Shown: positions 35,141 through 45,186, counted from the stretch's first letter. The stretch: 64,000 nt of DNA from Chrysaora quinquecirrha (GCA_014526335.1 JACTAT010000142.1:1-64000), one strand, 5' to 3'. Notes: a model not told the origin generated them from the letters alone. Made by a program: numbers and translations.

Positions 35141-36333
35141 CTATTCCTTTCTTTTTTTATTTTCTAATGAACCACAACTAAACCTCCCAAATTTCCTTTC
35201 TTCTTTAAGCAGAGAAACATCAAGACTAGCAAACCAGATCTTGTTTCTAAAAACTCTAATAAAAATTGGGAAGTCAAGTATCATTTTCATAACTTTCAAA
35301 CGCCATCCTAGAATATCTTTTGATTCTGTACAATTATCCTCCCATGGTTTGAAGGATTGGAGGCAAACACCATAAACATCCCTTGATACCCTGTTGACTT
35401 GCCAAGGAATCAGTGCAAATTTTGCGTGAATGTGAGTCCAGCTATTTAAAAACAATCGACTGAAAAAATCTTCGTCTGGGTGAATAAAATGGAAATCACC
35501 ATGTCTTCTGTTATTAATACTACGACAATAGTGATACATACTAATACTTGGTGTAAGAAGTATCAGGCATCCCCGAATCCCACGTGAAAGTTGTAGTGCT
35601 TTGGTCACATGCTCTTGAGGAAGGCGATAGCCATGCCACTTATCCTGACCAGCAGAATTTACGAAGGATGAAATTCCGCTTTAAATTCTACAGATTAATT
35701 GTGATAAGGCTCTGACTTATTAAAACAGGAGCCTCGAGATCAAACAATTCATCAATGTTTTTTTCTATGTAAACACTTGTATCGATATAAAGGATTTTTT
35801 TGTATTCAATAAACTGGAAAAGATTACACTTTGTCATTCGGTTTGCATACAGCAGCCTTCCTCGCTGAGTTTTTCCTCTTATTAAATCAACTTCAATAAC
35901 CCGGTCAAAAAGAAGTAAAATAGTCCTTTTGCAAATGCAACACAAACACAGTTGTTGACCAATTTCTCTGAGGAAAGAAATTTCCCCATCTGCTAGTGGC
36001 CAACATGAGAAGACTTCGATTTTGTTTCCCAACCGAGCTAGTGACCATTACGACTTTGTCGTGTCTTGTTCCGGATCTTAGCAACGTCCATCCCAACACC
36101 AAAGCACCAGGCAAGCTATCATCATCAGTTAATAGAGTGAAGTACGCAAAGTCGGATCGATAAAGTCTCTTGTCTTTGAGATAAATTGTTGACCTGAGTT
36201 CTTTGGCGGAGATCAAACATGGCACGGAGCCTACTGCTGATAATGCCCTGGTCCTTAGAGAACTTTGGCTTGAGGAGTTAACTCGTGGAAGAGAGCTCTT
36301 GCATCGTCGGGTTCTGGAAAATGTTCTTTCCAT
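35141..36333 (-). pseudogene. GT8-family glycosyltransferase (glycogenin/PGSIP-like), broken
   Basis: Reading down from 36333: FAYFTLLTDDDSLPGALVLG and DKVVMVTSSVGKQNR are the GT8 N-terminus. FDRVIEVDLIRGKTQRGRLL, FIEYKKILYIDTSVYIEKN and IDELFDLEAP form the core. SRGIRGCLILLTPS, HPDEDFFSRLFLNSW and AKFALIPWQVNRV form the C-terminal part. The order is right for a full catalytic domain, but the three parts lie in three frames. About 88 bp interrupt the first junction (conserved sequence resumes at about 35925) and stops fill about 35610-35700. The metal-binding DxD reads DTS, and the usual Asn of the later N-x-G site looks like Arg. Two lesions plus lost catalytic residues favour a pseudogene. 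An acceptor-like TTGCTTTTCTAG just upstream of the ATG suggests a 5' exon. A live gene with unusual short introns cannot be excluded. Confidence 0.6.
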
Positions 36334-36360
36334 GCTAGAAAAGCAAAAAGGAAATGTTTA

Positions 36361-36770
36361 AGGCCCTGTGCACACGGGTACGCAAACTAATCTTTGCCTT
36401 GGCTTTTCGTTCCAATTTCTGGAAAGAAAAAATTAGCTGTTCACACGGGAACGGGACGATTGCTTACTGGTTTTTATTGCCGTTCAACCGAGAACGAAAT
36501 CGTTTCTTTGTATGTATTTGCCACGAAAATTAATGACGCGTTTAGCGAAATGCTTTACACAAAATGATAAATATGACATCTCAAAGGAATATCTCATAGC
36601 AATACATGCGCTTTACCATAAAGACTGCACCGTTCCGTTTTTTGGACCACGAATTCTGTCCACACAGGAACGAAACAGAATGATTGCGTACCGTTCCACT
36701 TTTTGGATCACTTCAAAGCGTTTCGATTTCTGGAACGGAACGACACGATTTGTATCGCTCCCGTTAGGAG
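36361..36770. mobile_element. Probable MITE with GCCCTGTGCACACGGG start
   Basis: Begins AAGGCCCTGTGCACACGGGT and repeats TTCACACGGGAACGG, TCCACACAGGAACGAAAC and TTTCTGGAACGGAACGA in both orientations. 'Gcacacggg' openings of this kind mark several MITE families. The right end is not clear. Confidence 0.3.
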
Positions 36771-37202
36771 CCGGATTTGAACTTGAGGGACCCAAGGGGG
36801 AGGGGTTCTTAACATACGTTTGTACCTGAGACTAGGTGATAAAAGCACAGCTCATGATGTGGCTTGATGTGCCAGGTTGCTATTGCTATTCACTCACTCA
36901 GGGTAAAATGCAGAAAAAATGGATACATTCATTTTTTTATAAAAAACCGCTTATAAGAAACTATTAATGCCTATTTTCTAAAAATCAAGAAACTCTTCTA
37001 TATGGGCTAAGAAGTAAAAAAAGCTAAGAAACTATTTTTGCTTTTAAATTCAGCATTCTATTTTACTGACGTGCTTACGTTAAAATAATCCCCAAAAACT
37101 GTTGTACTTAAAGTCAATAACGGAAAATGTCAATATTTTGATTGCTAAGAACATGATACTTCACATTAAAGACGTACGGTATTTCACCATTAAATTGAAG
37201 AA

Positions 37203-37364
37203 ATGCATCCGAACTCGGAACGAAATTCGTCTTCAGCTTTTTTGCTGTCAAGTTATCCACTGGGTGGGCTTTTCGGCCTAAACAGCAACAAACCAATACC
37301 TTTCTTGCTCGAGGTCGCTGAGAAGGTCAACCTCCCACGTTACAATGCACTCGGCTATCTTTAA
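37203..37364 (+). CDS. Short open frame, copy 1 of a duplicated coding-like segment
   Basis: ATG-started frame of 53 residues containing SSAFLLSSYPLGGLFGLN, then SNKPIPFLLEVAEKVNLPRY and a stop soon after. A 120-bp stretch of it (37229-37350) recurs at 37626-37746 with one coding change (Gly to Val) and the frame preserved. I do not recognise the family. Here the segment follows an ATG and nine residues (MHPNSERNS) without an intron. Confidence 0.35.
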   Translation: MHPNSERNSSSAFLLSSYPLGGLFGLNSNKPIPFLLEVAEKVNLPRYNALGYL

Positions 37365-37625
37365 AACATGAAATGTGGAATACTGAAATGGAATACTGAA
37401 ATGGAATGAAATGGAATGGAATGAAAATAGAAACAGTATAAAGAGTTCCAAAACAACAAACAGTTTATGAATTTTAATGCTCCAATCCCAGCACATACGG
37501 TATGTATTAGATATCTAAATGTGAGAGAAATTAAAAAAAAATATATATATTTTTTTTTAAAGATTTTCGATATTTGGCTAGATAACCTTTTCATTCATTT
37601 GACTATTTGTATTTTATTATTTCAG

Positions 37626-37766
37626 GTCTTCAGCTTTTTTGCTGTCAAGTTATCCACTGGTTGGGCTTTTCGGCCTAAACAGCAACAAACCAATACCTTT
37701 CTTGCTCGAGGTCGCTGAGAAGGTCAACCTCCCACGTTACAATGCAGTTACCACTCGGTTACGAGT
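37626..37766 (+). CDS. Candidate exon, copy 2 of the duplicated segment
   Basis: Begins directly after a good acceptor (TTATTTCAG). Same peptide as copy 1 through EVAEKVNLPRYNA, then VTTRLRVT and a stop. Entering phase 2 fits a join from the possible first exon at 33744. Function unknown. Confidence 0.35.
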
Positions 37767-38033
37767 TACATAATGGCTGCTACATACTATTGACAGGTAA
37801 TTCAAGGTTTTCTAACTTTTAATTGGATTAATTAATTATAATTTACCTCTTGTTAACTGCTGTCAGACCATCTTCAACTTCAAGTGATTGTTTCGTGTCT
37901 CCAAGGGCCTAAGCACACAAAGGGCTATTATCTCCAGCTGTGTTTTGGTTACGTTACCATGCCAAGCTCCACCACAGCGTCAAAAGTCATCCCAGTAACA
38001 GAAGATACTTTTCTTTCGCGCCCCTCTCATTTT

Positions 38034-38508
38034 CAAGGGTCGTTTAGGGGGTTAAATGTTCCCTGTTCCCTTGAGAAAATTCCCTTGTTCACTAAGTTTT
38101 GTAGGATTGTTTTTCAGATTGATTGTCAAAACAAGATGATTTTGATCCCTGTTTCCCGATGCTCCATTGTTCCCTTTTAATTTTGGCTACATTCCCTTGT
38201 TCCCTGTTCGATGTTCCCTTGCTTCATGACAAATATGTATACATATTTATGTTGCTGAAAAGGGCTCAACATAGCCGAAACATGGAAAAGTCAAGCAGGA
38301 GGAGACCCTTGGGCTGTATGACTTGGAGAGTTACTCTGCGATTTTATTGAGCTCTTTAGCTCAGTAGAAACGTCGTTGGCTCTCTGGCCATGCGGCCCAG
38401 GTTCGAGTCCCACTTATTGTGGTATACCACTTGTGGAAAATCTTCCCTTATTCCCTGGATATTTTCGCATGTTTCCATGTTCCCTAAAACCCCCTAAACG
38501 ACCCTCAT
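38034..38508 (+). mobile_element. SINE-like element with tRNA-like boxes inside an inverted-repeat frame
   Basis: Outer inverse ends: AAGGGTCGTTTAGGGGG and CCCCCTAAACGACCCT. Inside lies a tRNA-like segment with an A-box-like TAGCTCAGTAGAAACG (about 38357) and a B box GGTTCGAGTCC (38400-38410). Upstream at 38255-38281 is a hammerhead-like hairpin. A second copy of the interior is at 39601-39790, and an inverted fragment at 39548-39600. Confidence 0.55.
38255..38281 (+). ncRNA. Degenerate hammerhead-like motif
   Basis: CTGAAAA, then the hairpin GGCT-CAACAT-AGCC, then GAAAC. The order equals the CUGAUGA - stem II - GAAAC core, but the core G8 is A, so self-cleavage is not expected. The copy at 39629-39655 has the same change. 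Confidence 0.35.
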
Positions 38509-38913
38509 TTTGCTCAAAAATATCGCGCAAAAATCAAAGGGACTATTTTATCTTTTATCATTCTGTAATACCTTAATTGCTTATACCTACTTCTAATACT
38601 TTCAATCTAATAACGCTATTAATATTTTAGTAATGTGCAAAATGTTTAACTTCTGAGTAATGTAAAAATACTCTTCATAAAAGTTCTTGGATTAGTCTTT
38701 CTAAGTATCTATCCACGTTAAGGAACGTTAGCTATGAGCTAAGCTTAAGCTTTTTCTAAGTCGTTTATCCATGAACAATTTTATTGTTGTGCATACCTGA
38801 ATACTGGCCAAATATTGACTATCGTTCCCCATCTGTTTCATTCTTTGTCTTAGGTAGTTTTTGTCCCTTCTAGTCAGTCTCAAGACTGACCAACGAATGT
38901 AGCAGGAGTACAT

Positions 38914-38983
38914 TAGCCTGCGTGCAGCCTCAAAACTCTTCTAGGAGGCCTGCGGAGAAGAGTTAGAGGCTGCATGCAGGCTA
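38914..38983. mobile_element. Tiny hairpin element, 70 bp
   Basis: TAGCCTGCGTGCAGCCTC at the left faces GAGGCTGCATGCAGGCTA at the right; between them CTCTTCT...AGAAGAG pairs. Same outer bases as the element at 26801-26876. Confidence 0.65.
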
Positions 38984-39135
38984 GGAGTACGGAGATAGTT
39001 CTGTAGTTAGATTTCTTCTTACAATTCAGGACCATAATATTATTGTTTGACTGCAAGAAATGGCTCAGAGAGAAATTTTGCACAGATTATTCTTATGCGG
39101 CTGTAGATTAATCTTGGTGAAGACTAGAGGCACTC

Positions 39136-39252
39136 TAGACTTATTACCTGAGTCGTAGTTATCGCTATTGAATTGAATGGCTGGACGCTCAAACTGAAGC
39201 GAACAACAACAACATCAATTCAATTCAATGTGAGTGAAAGTTAGGGACTTGG
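39136..39252. mobile_element. MITE with TAGACTTATTACCTGAGTC end
   Basis: Begins TCTAGACTTATTACCTGAGT, contains TATCGCTATTGAATTGAAT and GGACGCTCAAACT, and ends GACTTGGGACAAGTCTAGA. Related to 62549-62691 and to remnants at 10530-10800. Confidence 0.55.
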
Positions 39253-39600
39253 GACAAGTCTAGAGGCACTCAATAAAATAAGATGCTCAATCCGCACCTG
39301 ACGTGAAAATATTGCGGGAAGAAATTTTTGAAAATTTTGAAAAGGTGTATTGTCTTTGATCTACTTGATTCGTCCGGAATTCGTCCTGCCCTCAGGAAAG
39401 TAAAAGTTAGTCTGCACGCATAGCTAGCAGTTTGAGACTAGGGATGTCATTTGCAGGGTAATAGCAGGGGAAAAATATCCCCATATATAATAATTTGCTC
39501 GGAATTTCTCTCCTGTGCCCCTATAAAACCTATTGCACAACACTAGGATAGATTTTCCACAAGTGGCATACCACAATAGACGGGATTCGAACAAAGATCA

Positions 39601-39790
39601 CGACTAATATGTATAAATAAGTATGTTGCTGAAAAAGGCTCAACATAGCCGAAACATAGCCTTGGGCTCTATGGCTTGGAGAGTTACATCGGCGCTTTCA
39701 TTGAACTTTATAGCTCAGTGAAACGTCGTTGGCTCTCTGGTCATGCAGTCCAGGTTTGAATACTATCAGTATGCCAGTTGTGGAAAAATC
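39601..39790 (+). mobile_element. SINE-like element, second copy
   Basis: Shares with 38243-38430 the hammerhead-like hairpin (39629-39655), TAGCTCAGTGAAACGTCG (A-box region), GGCTCTCTGG and a decayed B box (GGTTTGAATAC). An inverted partial copy (GGCATACCACAATAGACGGG, about 39548-39600) lies immediately upstream. Confidence 0.5.
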
Positions 39791-39880
39791 TATCCCTCTG
39801 TTCGCCATTCATGACAAATTTGCGCAAACTTATATGTTTTTCGTGCTTAAGCTAATTGTATAGTTTGTGTTTTTTTATAG

Positions 39881-39951
39881 AACCCTATATTATTGCCATG
39901 ATATTCAGGATTCGATTAACATGAAGTATAACGATGCTGTGGCACTAAAAG
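39881..39951 (+). CDS. Orphan exon of an unidentified gene
   Basis: Bounded by TTTTTTTATAG and GGTAAAATT. Enters phase 2 and leaves phase 1. The single open frame reads TLYYCHDIQDSINMKYNDAV plus ALK, a balanced protein-like composition. No family recognised. It lies on the strand opposite to the dystroglycan-like gene, 0.2 kb from that gene's 3' end. Confidence 0.35.
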
Positions 39952-40048
39952 GTAAAATTTAAATTGCTTCTTTAATCCGCTTTAATCAAAGAGTTACTGC
40001 TATTACTGAATGCAACAAGTCGAGTGACTATCCAATGCACCTCGTCTT

Positions 40049-40159
40049 TAGACTCACTACATTGTTGTTGTTGTTTTACAATTGCTCAGTGTGGAAACTC
40101 TGTTTGAGTGACAAATCAAAAGTGGGAGAGCGTAATCTAGAGGCTTGTGTAGTGAGTCT
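40049..40159. mobile_element. Small MITE with AGACTCACTACA ends
   Basis: Ends AGACTCACTACATTGTTG and GGCTTGTGTAGTGAGTCT. Internal GTTGTTGTTGTTTTAC, GCTCAGTGTG and GAGCGTAATC are shared with 19024-19144. Confidence 0.6.
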
Positions 40160-40179
40160 TCCTCAACTTGAGGCTTTTC

Positions 40180-43100
40180 CTACTTACCAACGCTTAAAAG
40201 ATACAATTTATTTCTAATTGCGTTCAGTGGAGAACCTTTATTTTTATCATCATCAATCTTCTCTCTTTCTCGCACTTTTGGTGACTTTGGCTCTTCCGAT
40301 CTCGATTCTTTCCTTCCAAGTTTCGTCTGAATAGTTTGTACCAACTTTCCTTCGCCGATTTTTCCAAGAAAATTCCCAGAACTGCTGCTTAGGCCCGGTC
40401 CCATCACACTTGTACTGTGGCGCCTGATCTTAGGTGACACACCCTTTAGGAGCCTGGTGGTGTACTCCCTTGCTCTTCCTCGTCCAGTAAATGATTGCTT
40501 CTGCTTTTCATTGCGAATAGCCTCTCGTGCTATGTCCTCCTCTGAAATACAATTCTCACCCGTGGCATCATAATAATATTTCTCTGGAGTTGATGTCCAG
40601 CTTTCCATACTTGGTGTGCTGAAACGCCGCATTCCGGGTCGCTTAGAAGGTCCGGATAGCTCGTCTCTTTTACCACAGAATTGCTCACTTCGCCTTCTGG
40701 AAAAATGCTGCGTTTCTTCATTCTCTCTTTGTGGATAATTCAGCTTCAGGTAATTCCTCATTTGCTGCGACAATATGGCGTCATCTTGCTGTAACATCTT
40801 CTCATCTTCAGCCTCGTTATTTGAGAAAGAATCACCATAAGGAGGCCTTCTGACGTCATCAATTGTCAGCTGCTTCTTTTTATTTGGCTTTGGTTTATTT
40901 GCCGTCATAATATCAATATCCCCGTCCGGATTTCCGCGATCGTCCGAGATGTCTGGATGTTCTCCTTCTTCTATAACAAACATTGGATTCAGTTGTATTC
41001 CTGGCGAGCTGATAGGCTTGTTGTTTGATGCTGCTTGTTCCGGGATTTCTACTCGATACTGTCGCTCGAGAACCGACCTGCGTCGCTCTCTTCGGCTATT
41101 TGAGCTCAGGCTGCTTTTATCTGTTGACTCAGTGTCGGAATGAGACGAGTCTTGTGAAGCCACGCGTAGTGTTGATAGGGATGAACTTATGTGGCTGTCC
41201 TTACCGCTCGTCGGCGATCCTTCAGAGCTAGGCTGGCGTTCTTCGTAGCATGTTCGCAGATGAGAACTTTGAACAGAGCAATTCGATTGCGTCTTTGGAC
41301 TGTAGCCTTGCGGGAAATCAAAAGTCTCGTGTTCTTCATGCCTATTGCTGTCTGATCTTCTTGACCTGTACTGCCCTTCTGAAAGACATTCCTCCGTTTC
41401 ATAAGAAAACTCTTCTTGAACCGACCAGTCTCTATGATGTCTGCCATACTGGAAATCTTCATAGTTTACAAACCGTTCTCCACTCATACCTTCTTGCTGC
41501 CAATGCTGCATTTCCTGGTATTCCTGGTATGAATTGGTATCTTCGTTACCTCTGTACTGCTCTTGGTTATCAAAGTATTGGCAGCACTCTTCTTCGCTTG
41601 AATTGAAGCACTCTTGTCTTCCTGAAAAGTCGGATTTTCTCGCCATCAATCTTTCATTTCCATAATCCACATTACAATGACGTGAAAAGCCATCGTAACC
41701 ATATTGGGATTGACTGTTGAGAAGATCAGATGTATCCTGCTGTCTCTGGATTATTCTATCCCGTATTTCTTCTTGGTAAATCAACGAGGGAGTATCTTCA
41801 CCATAACATCTCTCAATTCTCAAACCAAGTCCTGTTTTTCTTCTATGCCTGCCTTGCTTTTGATTACATGAATGATTGTATCCCCCTTCCTCTGTGTTCA
41901 GATCATACCAAGTCAATTTGGATTGTTGCATCTCTTCCTCATCATTCCATTGATGATAAAGATCTTCATTCAAGAACTGATCACTTATCATGATGTCCGT
42001 TTCTTCAACTAAATGTGCTGTTGATTGATACCAGTTTCCAGTTAGCGGGTCGTAATGCTGCAAACCTGTTCCTGGAGTAATTAGCCCTTCTAATTTCACT
42101 GCTGCACCTTCTTGCTGCAATTTCTCTGCATCACTGTAACTATCAAGCCCAGTTGTGATGTAGTCATCAAGCTCCCAGTCAATATTCGTGTTTCTGTCCT
42201 TAACTGTTCTGTGTAACTGTTCAGAACATTGACTTGAACTGCTGTGGCTAAACTGATTTGCATACGTCTGTGTTATAAGCTGCTGGTTAGTCTTGTTTAC
42301 AAAACAAAAGTCAGCGTTTTCATCAAAACCGTGCTTACAAGGGTGTCGTTCTGATAAATCTGACCTGGGCGCAAATCTCTGTTCGCCAATTTCTGTTGCT
42401 GCCAACATGTGAGTGGTGTGGAAATAATCTTTTTTGAGATTATCGTTAATTCCGTAATTTAAGCAACACAGCTGCTCTTCAACGTTCTCTGCGTCAATCG
42501 ACTCTGCTAATTTTAGAAATTTGTCTTTTTCTAAATATTGTTTATATTCTTCAAATGAAGCGCTCCTAAGACCTTGATCAAAGGCGTGCTGATCAAGATT
42601 ATAAATCAATGCATTTTGAATGATCTCAGAGTCAGTGTCATCTGTTTCTCCTAACGAACCTCCATACATCCCATCTTCATGTCTTTTTGCTTCCTCCCTA
42701 CCCTGCAAAAATCGCCTCCCGTTTTCAAGTATCCTTTCGAAAATAGTCTTGGTAGGATTAGCTTCGCTTTGCGGAACTGTGTCGTTGGTTTTTCTGGGAC
42801 CAGGTGAAATACTTGTCCCAAAATTTTGTCCCAGAATCGGAACTATGCCTGCCTGTATGTTAAGTCCATACCCTATAGGGGTCTGTCCTGGTCTTGGTAG
42901 AAGCACAGGACTCGCGGTATAATATTGACCATCGCCTCTACATAATATCTTCCCTTCTTCGTTATATTTCTTGATATCATTTAGCGATTCTTCTTTAATT
43001 TCCTCCAACGTGCGAGTCGAAGTTGTCTGTGAGTTTGTACTCAAGGACGTTTGAGTTGTCGCAGCGGAGGAGAAAGACGATGATGAGCTGAGAAGGAGCC

Positions 43101-44985
43101 CAAATTTATTTCTAAAAGAGGAACTTATCGTTTCCGCATGTTCCAATCTCAGTTTATTGAAAATTGATCGAATACTCGGCAGCATGTTGCCTATACCTTG
43201 ATTCTTCGAAACAGCCATTGATGGCTCTTCAGTTGTTTTCTTCTTTTCTTGTTCTACACGTGTAGCATTCTCCTCAACATTAAACTGTTTTATTTCAAGA
43301 GGATTTTTCATAAATCTGACCATCTTCTTTACTTTTGTATCGCTATTCTGCTTCTTCTTGTGCAATTTCTTTTGTCTTAATTCCTCCTCTTGAGACAGGT
43401 CAAGAAGTTTATTTCTTGGATTTAACGATGCCATAACAGATACCCTCCTTTGAGCTGCCTGAATTGCGCTATTGGTATTAGCATTCGAGTTGTCTTTTGG
43501 CAATAGTGTAGTCAGTAGTTCCGTACCTTGCTTTACAGTATCGATAACTACTTCAGGGATAATAATATCAGCTATTTTGCTAAATCCAAAAAATTTATAC
43601 TCTTCCTCGTTTTGTTGTTTCTTTGGGCGTGATCCCCCCTTTGTATCTTCATCAGAATCAGAATCCAAACCGCATTCGTGTTTATACTCAGCCGCTTGTA
43701 TCAGCATTTGTTCTTTGTCTTCCTTCATACGGCGGTCTTGAATCTGCCGCATCAACGCCTGCCGTCGTCGCACCTCTTTGCAAACAATACATGATATCAA
43801 CGTCGGAACCGCTACAACGGCAATCAATATAAAAATTGGCGCAACGTCTCTCAACCACCCTAAATCGTCGTTTTCTCTCGTTGTATTTTGGTTTTTGCAC
43901 TCGTTTAGTAACGTCAAATTCGCTGTTTTGATCACGGTAACGCCATTTAGCGCCTGGCGAAACTTGGCGTTAATCTCTCCGTTTTCAAATAGCTTTTGAT
44001 TAATCGTTTTAATCGCTTTAAAGTCACATTTTTGCCTCGCGGGAAGCTGCCTGAAAACAACAGTGACACAACCGTCGGCGAAACGCGTTATCCAGACATC
44101 GTCTACTCTGATATCTGGAAAAATATACTTTCCTATCGCTTTTGAAAGTCCTAATCGTTGCTCAACGTTCCCTGCATACTCAGCTAGCGTTGTCGTCGTG
44201 CATACTTCAATATAGTGATTAAAAATCTTCGGCAAACTATGGACAATAACATCAAAAGTCTGAATTCGAGATTTTCCTCTACTGTTTGTTGCTTTTAAAA
44301 GAAAACTATGCTTTTCTTGATTCCCTTGCAAAGGAAATCCATAAATTTGGTGTTTCGATTCGTCAAATTTTATCCATGATGTTTTGAACAGTTCCTTACC
44401 ATCAACGGTCAGGAGCTGTACATCCAAATACCGCGTGTTCCCATCTTTTTTGTCGACAAAGAGTTCTGGTGATAAGTATTTTTGAAATCCTACTCCTACG
44501 TCTGCGTATATATCGTACATTGGTAGTAAAATACTCGGGCTGTCCGAAGACAGAACCTTAATGCGAGCTGAAGAATTTCCAGCTTTATGTTTTAAATTGT
44601 TTTCTTGTAGATGTTTGCCTAGGCCCTTTTTTACATCCGGCTCGGTGGACCTGACATAACGGTGTTTCCTCTGTGGCAGACTTTTTCTGAACTTTTTCAA
44701 GAATTCTAGTACTATCCCAGTTGCTCTTCGAATAATTGTTTTTGAAACTAATGTCCTTGGAATCGCTTTTGTGACATGTTGTATTTCTCCTGTGTTTTGT
44801 TGCAGTTCTCTTCTCACTGGTCTACCATCTTTAACATTTCTATCCATAGCTCGCAGACGCCATTTTGATTTCGTATGTGTTAACATTTGATTATCTTTTC
44901 TTGTTGTGAGTGATTGCATTGATCTTGCGATTATAAGGTGATCACAACATATTGCGATTAGCAATACAATTTGCTGCAAAAGCAT
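40180..44985 (-). CDS. Dystroglycan-like receptor with a very long cytoplasmic tail (1601 aa, single exon)
   Basis: Signal peptide 1-20 (MLLQQIVLLIAICC). Basic region to about 115 with furin-like RKHR. A dystroglycan-type cadherin-like (CADG) domain spans about 158-250 (FVDKKDGNTRYLDVQLL, SWIKFDESKHQIYGFPLQGN). A SEA-like/S72-like domain spans about 251-365 (DVWITRFADGCVTVVFRQLP with paired Cys). TM 381-402 (VAPIFILIAVVAVPTLISCI), followed by a cytoplasmic tail of about 1200 residues. This order is that of beta-dystroglycan and its membrane-proximal alpha part. The mucin region and LamG-ligand features of alpha-dystroglycan are not evident. The tail is polar (Gln, Glu, Ser) and likely disordered, about ten times longer than the 120-residue tail of vertebrate beta-dystroglycan. 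The C-terminal PPxY dystrophin-binding motif is absent (only RPPYGD). The whole frame is open without errors. Paralogue of 56568-58790. The start is the only ATG giving a signal peptide. Confidence 0.75.
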   Translation of the reverse strand: MLLQQIVLLIAICCDHLIIARSMQSLTTRKDNQMLTHTKSKWRLRAMDRNVKDGRPVRRELQQNTGEIQHVTKAIPRTLVSKTIIRRATGIVLEFLKKFRKSLPQRKHRYVRSTEPDVKKGLGKHLQENNLKHKAGNSSARIKVLSSDSPSILLPMYDIYADVGVGFQKYLSPELFVDKKDGNTRYLDVQLLTVDGKELFKTSWIKFDESKHQIYGFPLQGNQEKHSFLLKATNSRGKSRIQTFDVIVHSLPKIFNHYIEVCTTTTLAEYAGNVEQRLGLSKAIGKYIFPDIRVDDVWITRFADGCVTVVFRQLPARQKCDFKAIKTINQKLFENGEINAKFRQALNGVTVIKTANLTLLNECKNQNTTRENDDLGWLRDVAPIFILIAVVAVPTLISCIVCKEVRRRQALMRQIQDRRMKEDKEQMLIQAAEYKHECGLDSDSDEDTKGGSRPKKQQNEEEYKFFGFSKIADIIIPEVVIDTVKQGTELLTTLLPKDNSNANTNSAIQAAQRRVSVMASLNPRNKLLDLSQEEELRQKKLHKKKQNSDTKVKKMVRFMKNPLEIKQFNVEENATRVEQEKKKTTEEPSMAVSKNQGIGNMLPSIRSIFNKLRLEHAETISSSFRNKFGLLLSSSSSFSSAATTQTSLSTNSQTTSTRTLEEIKEESLNDIKKYNEEGKILCRGDGQYYTASPVLLPRPGQTPIGYGLNIQAGIVPILGQNFGTSISPGPRKTNDTVPQSEANPTKTIFERILENGRRFLQGREEAKRHEDGMYGGSLGETDDTDSEIIQNALIYNLDQHAFDQGLRSASFEEYKQYLEKDKFLKLAESIDAENVEEQLCCLNYGINDNLKKDYFHTTHMLAATEIGEQRFAPRSDLSERHPCKHGFDENADFCFVNKTNQQLITQTYANQFSHSSSSQCSEQLHRTVKDRNTNIDWELDDYITTGLDSYSDAEKLQQEGAAVKLEGLITPGTGLQHYDPLTGNWYQSTAHLVEETDIMISDQFLNEDLYHQWNDEEEMQQSKLTWYDLNTEEGGYNHSCNQKQGRHRRKTGLGLRIERCYGEDTPSLIYQEEIRDRIIQRQQDTSDLLNSQSQYGYDGFSRHCNVDYGNERLMARKSDFSGRQECFNSSEEECCQYFDNQEQYRGNEDTNSYQEYQEMQHWQQEGMSGERFVNYEDFQYGRHHRDWSVQEEFSYETEECLSEGQYRSRRSDSNRHEEHETFDFPQGYSPKTQSNCSVQSSHLRTCYEERQPSSEGSPTSGKDSHISSSLSTLRVASQDSSHSDTESTDKSSLSSNSRRERRRSVLERQYRVEIPEQAASNNKPISSPGIQLNPMFVIEEGEHPDISDDRGNPDGDIDIMTANKPKPNKKKQLTIDDVRRPPYGDSFSNNEAEDEKMLQQDDAILSQQMRNYLKLNYPQRENEETQHFSRRRSEQFCGKRDELSGPSKRPGMRRFSTPSMESWTSTPEKYYYDATGENCISEEDIAREAIRNEKQKQSFTGRGRAREYTTRLLKGVSPKIRRHSTSVMGPGLSSSSGNFLGKIGEGKLVQTIQTKLGRKESRSEEPKSPKVREREKIDDDKNKGSPLNAIRNKLYLLSVGK

Positions 44986-45186
44986 CTCAGATCACGTGGT
45001 CTCATTCTTGCTGCTACTGTCTGCTCGGTCTTACCATGCTATTCCCGGCTTGTACATCATTTCCCCTATAAAATACAATCAAAAGACAAGTGATAAAATT
45101 TACGTTCATAGCTATACGTTTCATATTAAAATTTTTTTTGTTACCCAAGTTTTTTAACCCCATCTGTCGTCACTTGGGTATACTTA
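44986..45186. other. Upstream region of the long dystroglycan-like gene
   Basis: Contains the presumptive 5' UTR/promoter on the minus strand. No motif that I can name. Confidence 0.3.

Noticed and set aside
38351..38420. tRNA gene
   Set aside because: The A- and B-box-like words are present, but I could not form acceptor, D and anticodon stems, and the same unit recurs nearby as a repeat. Called SINE-like instead.
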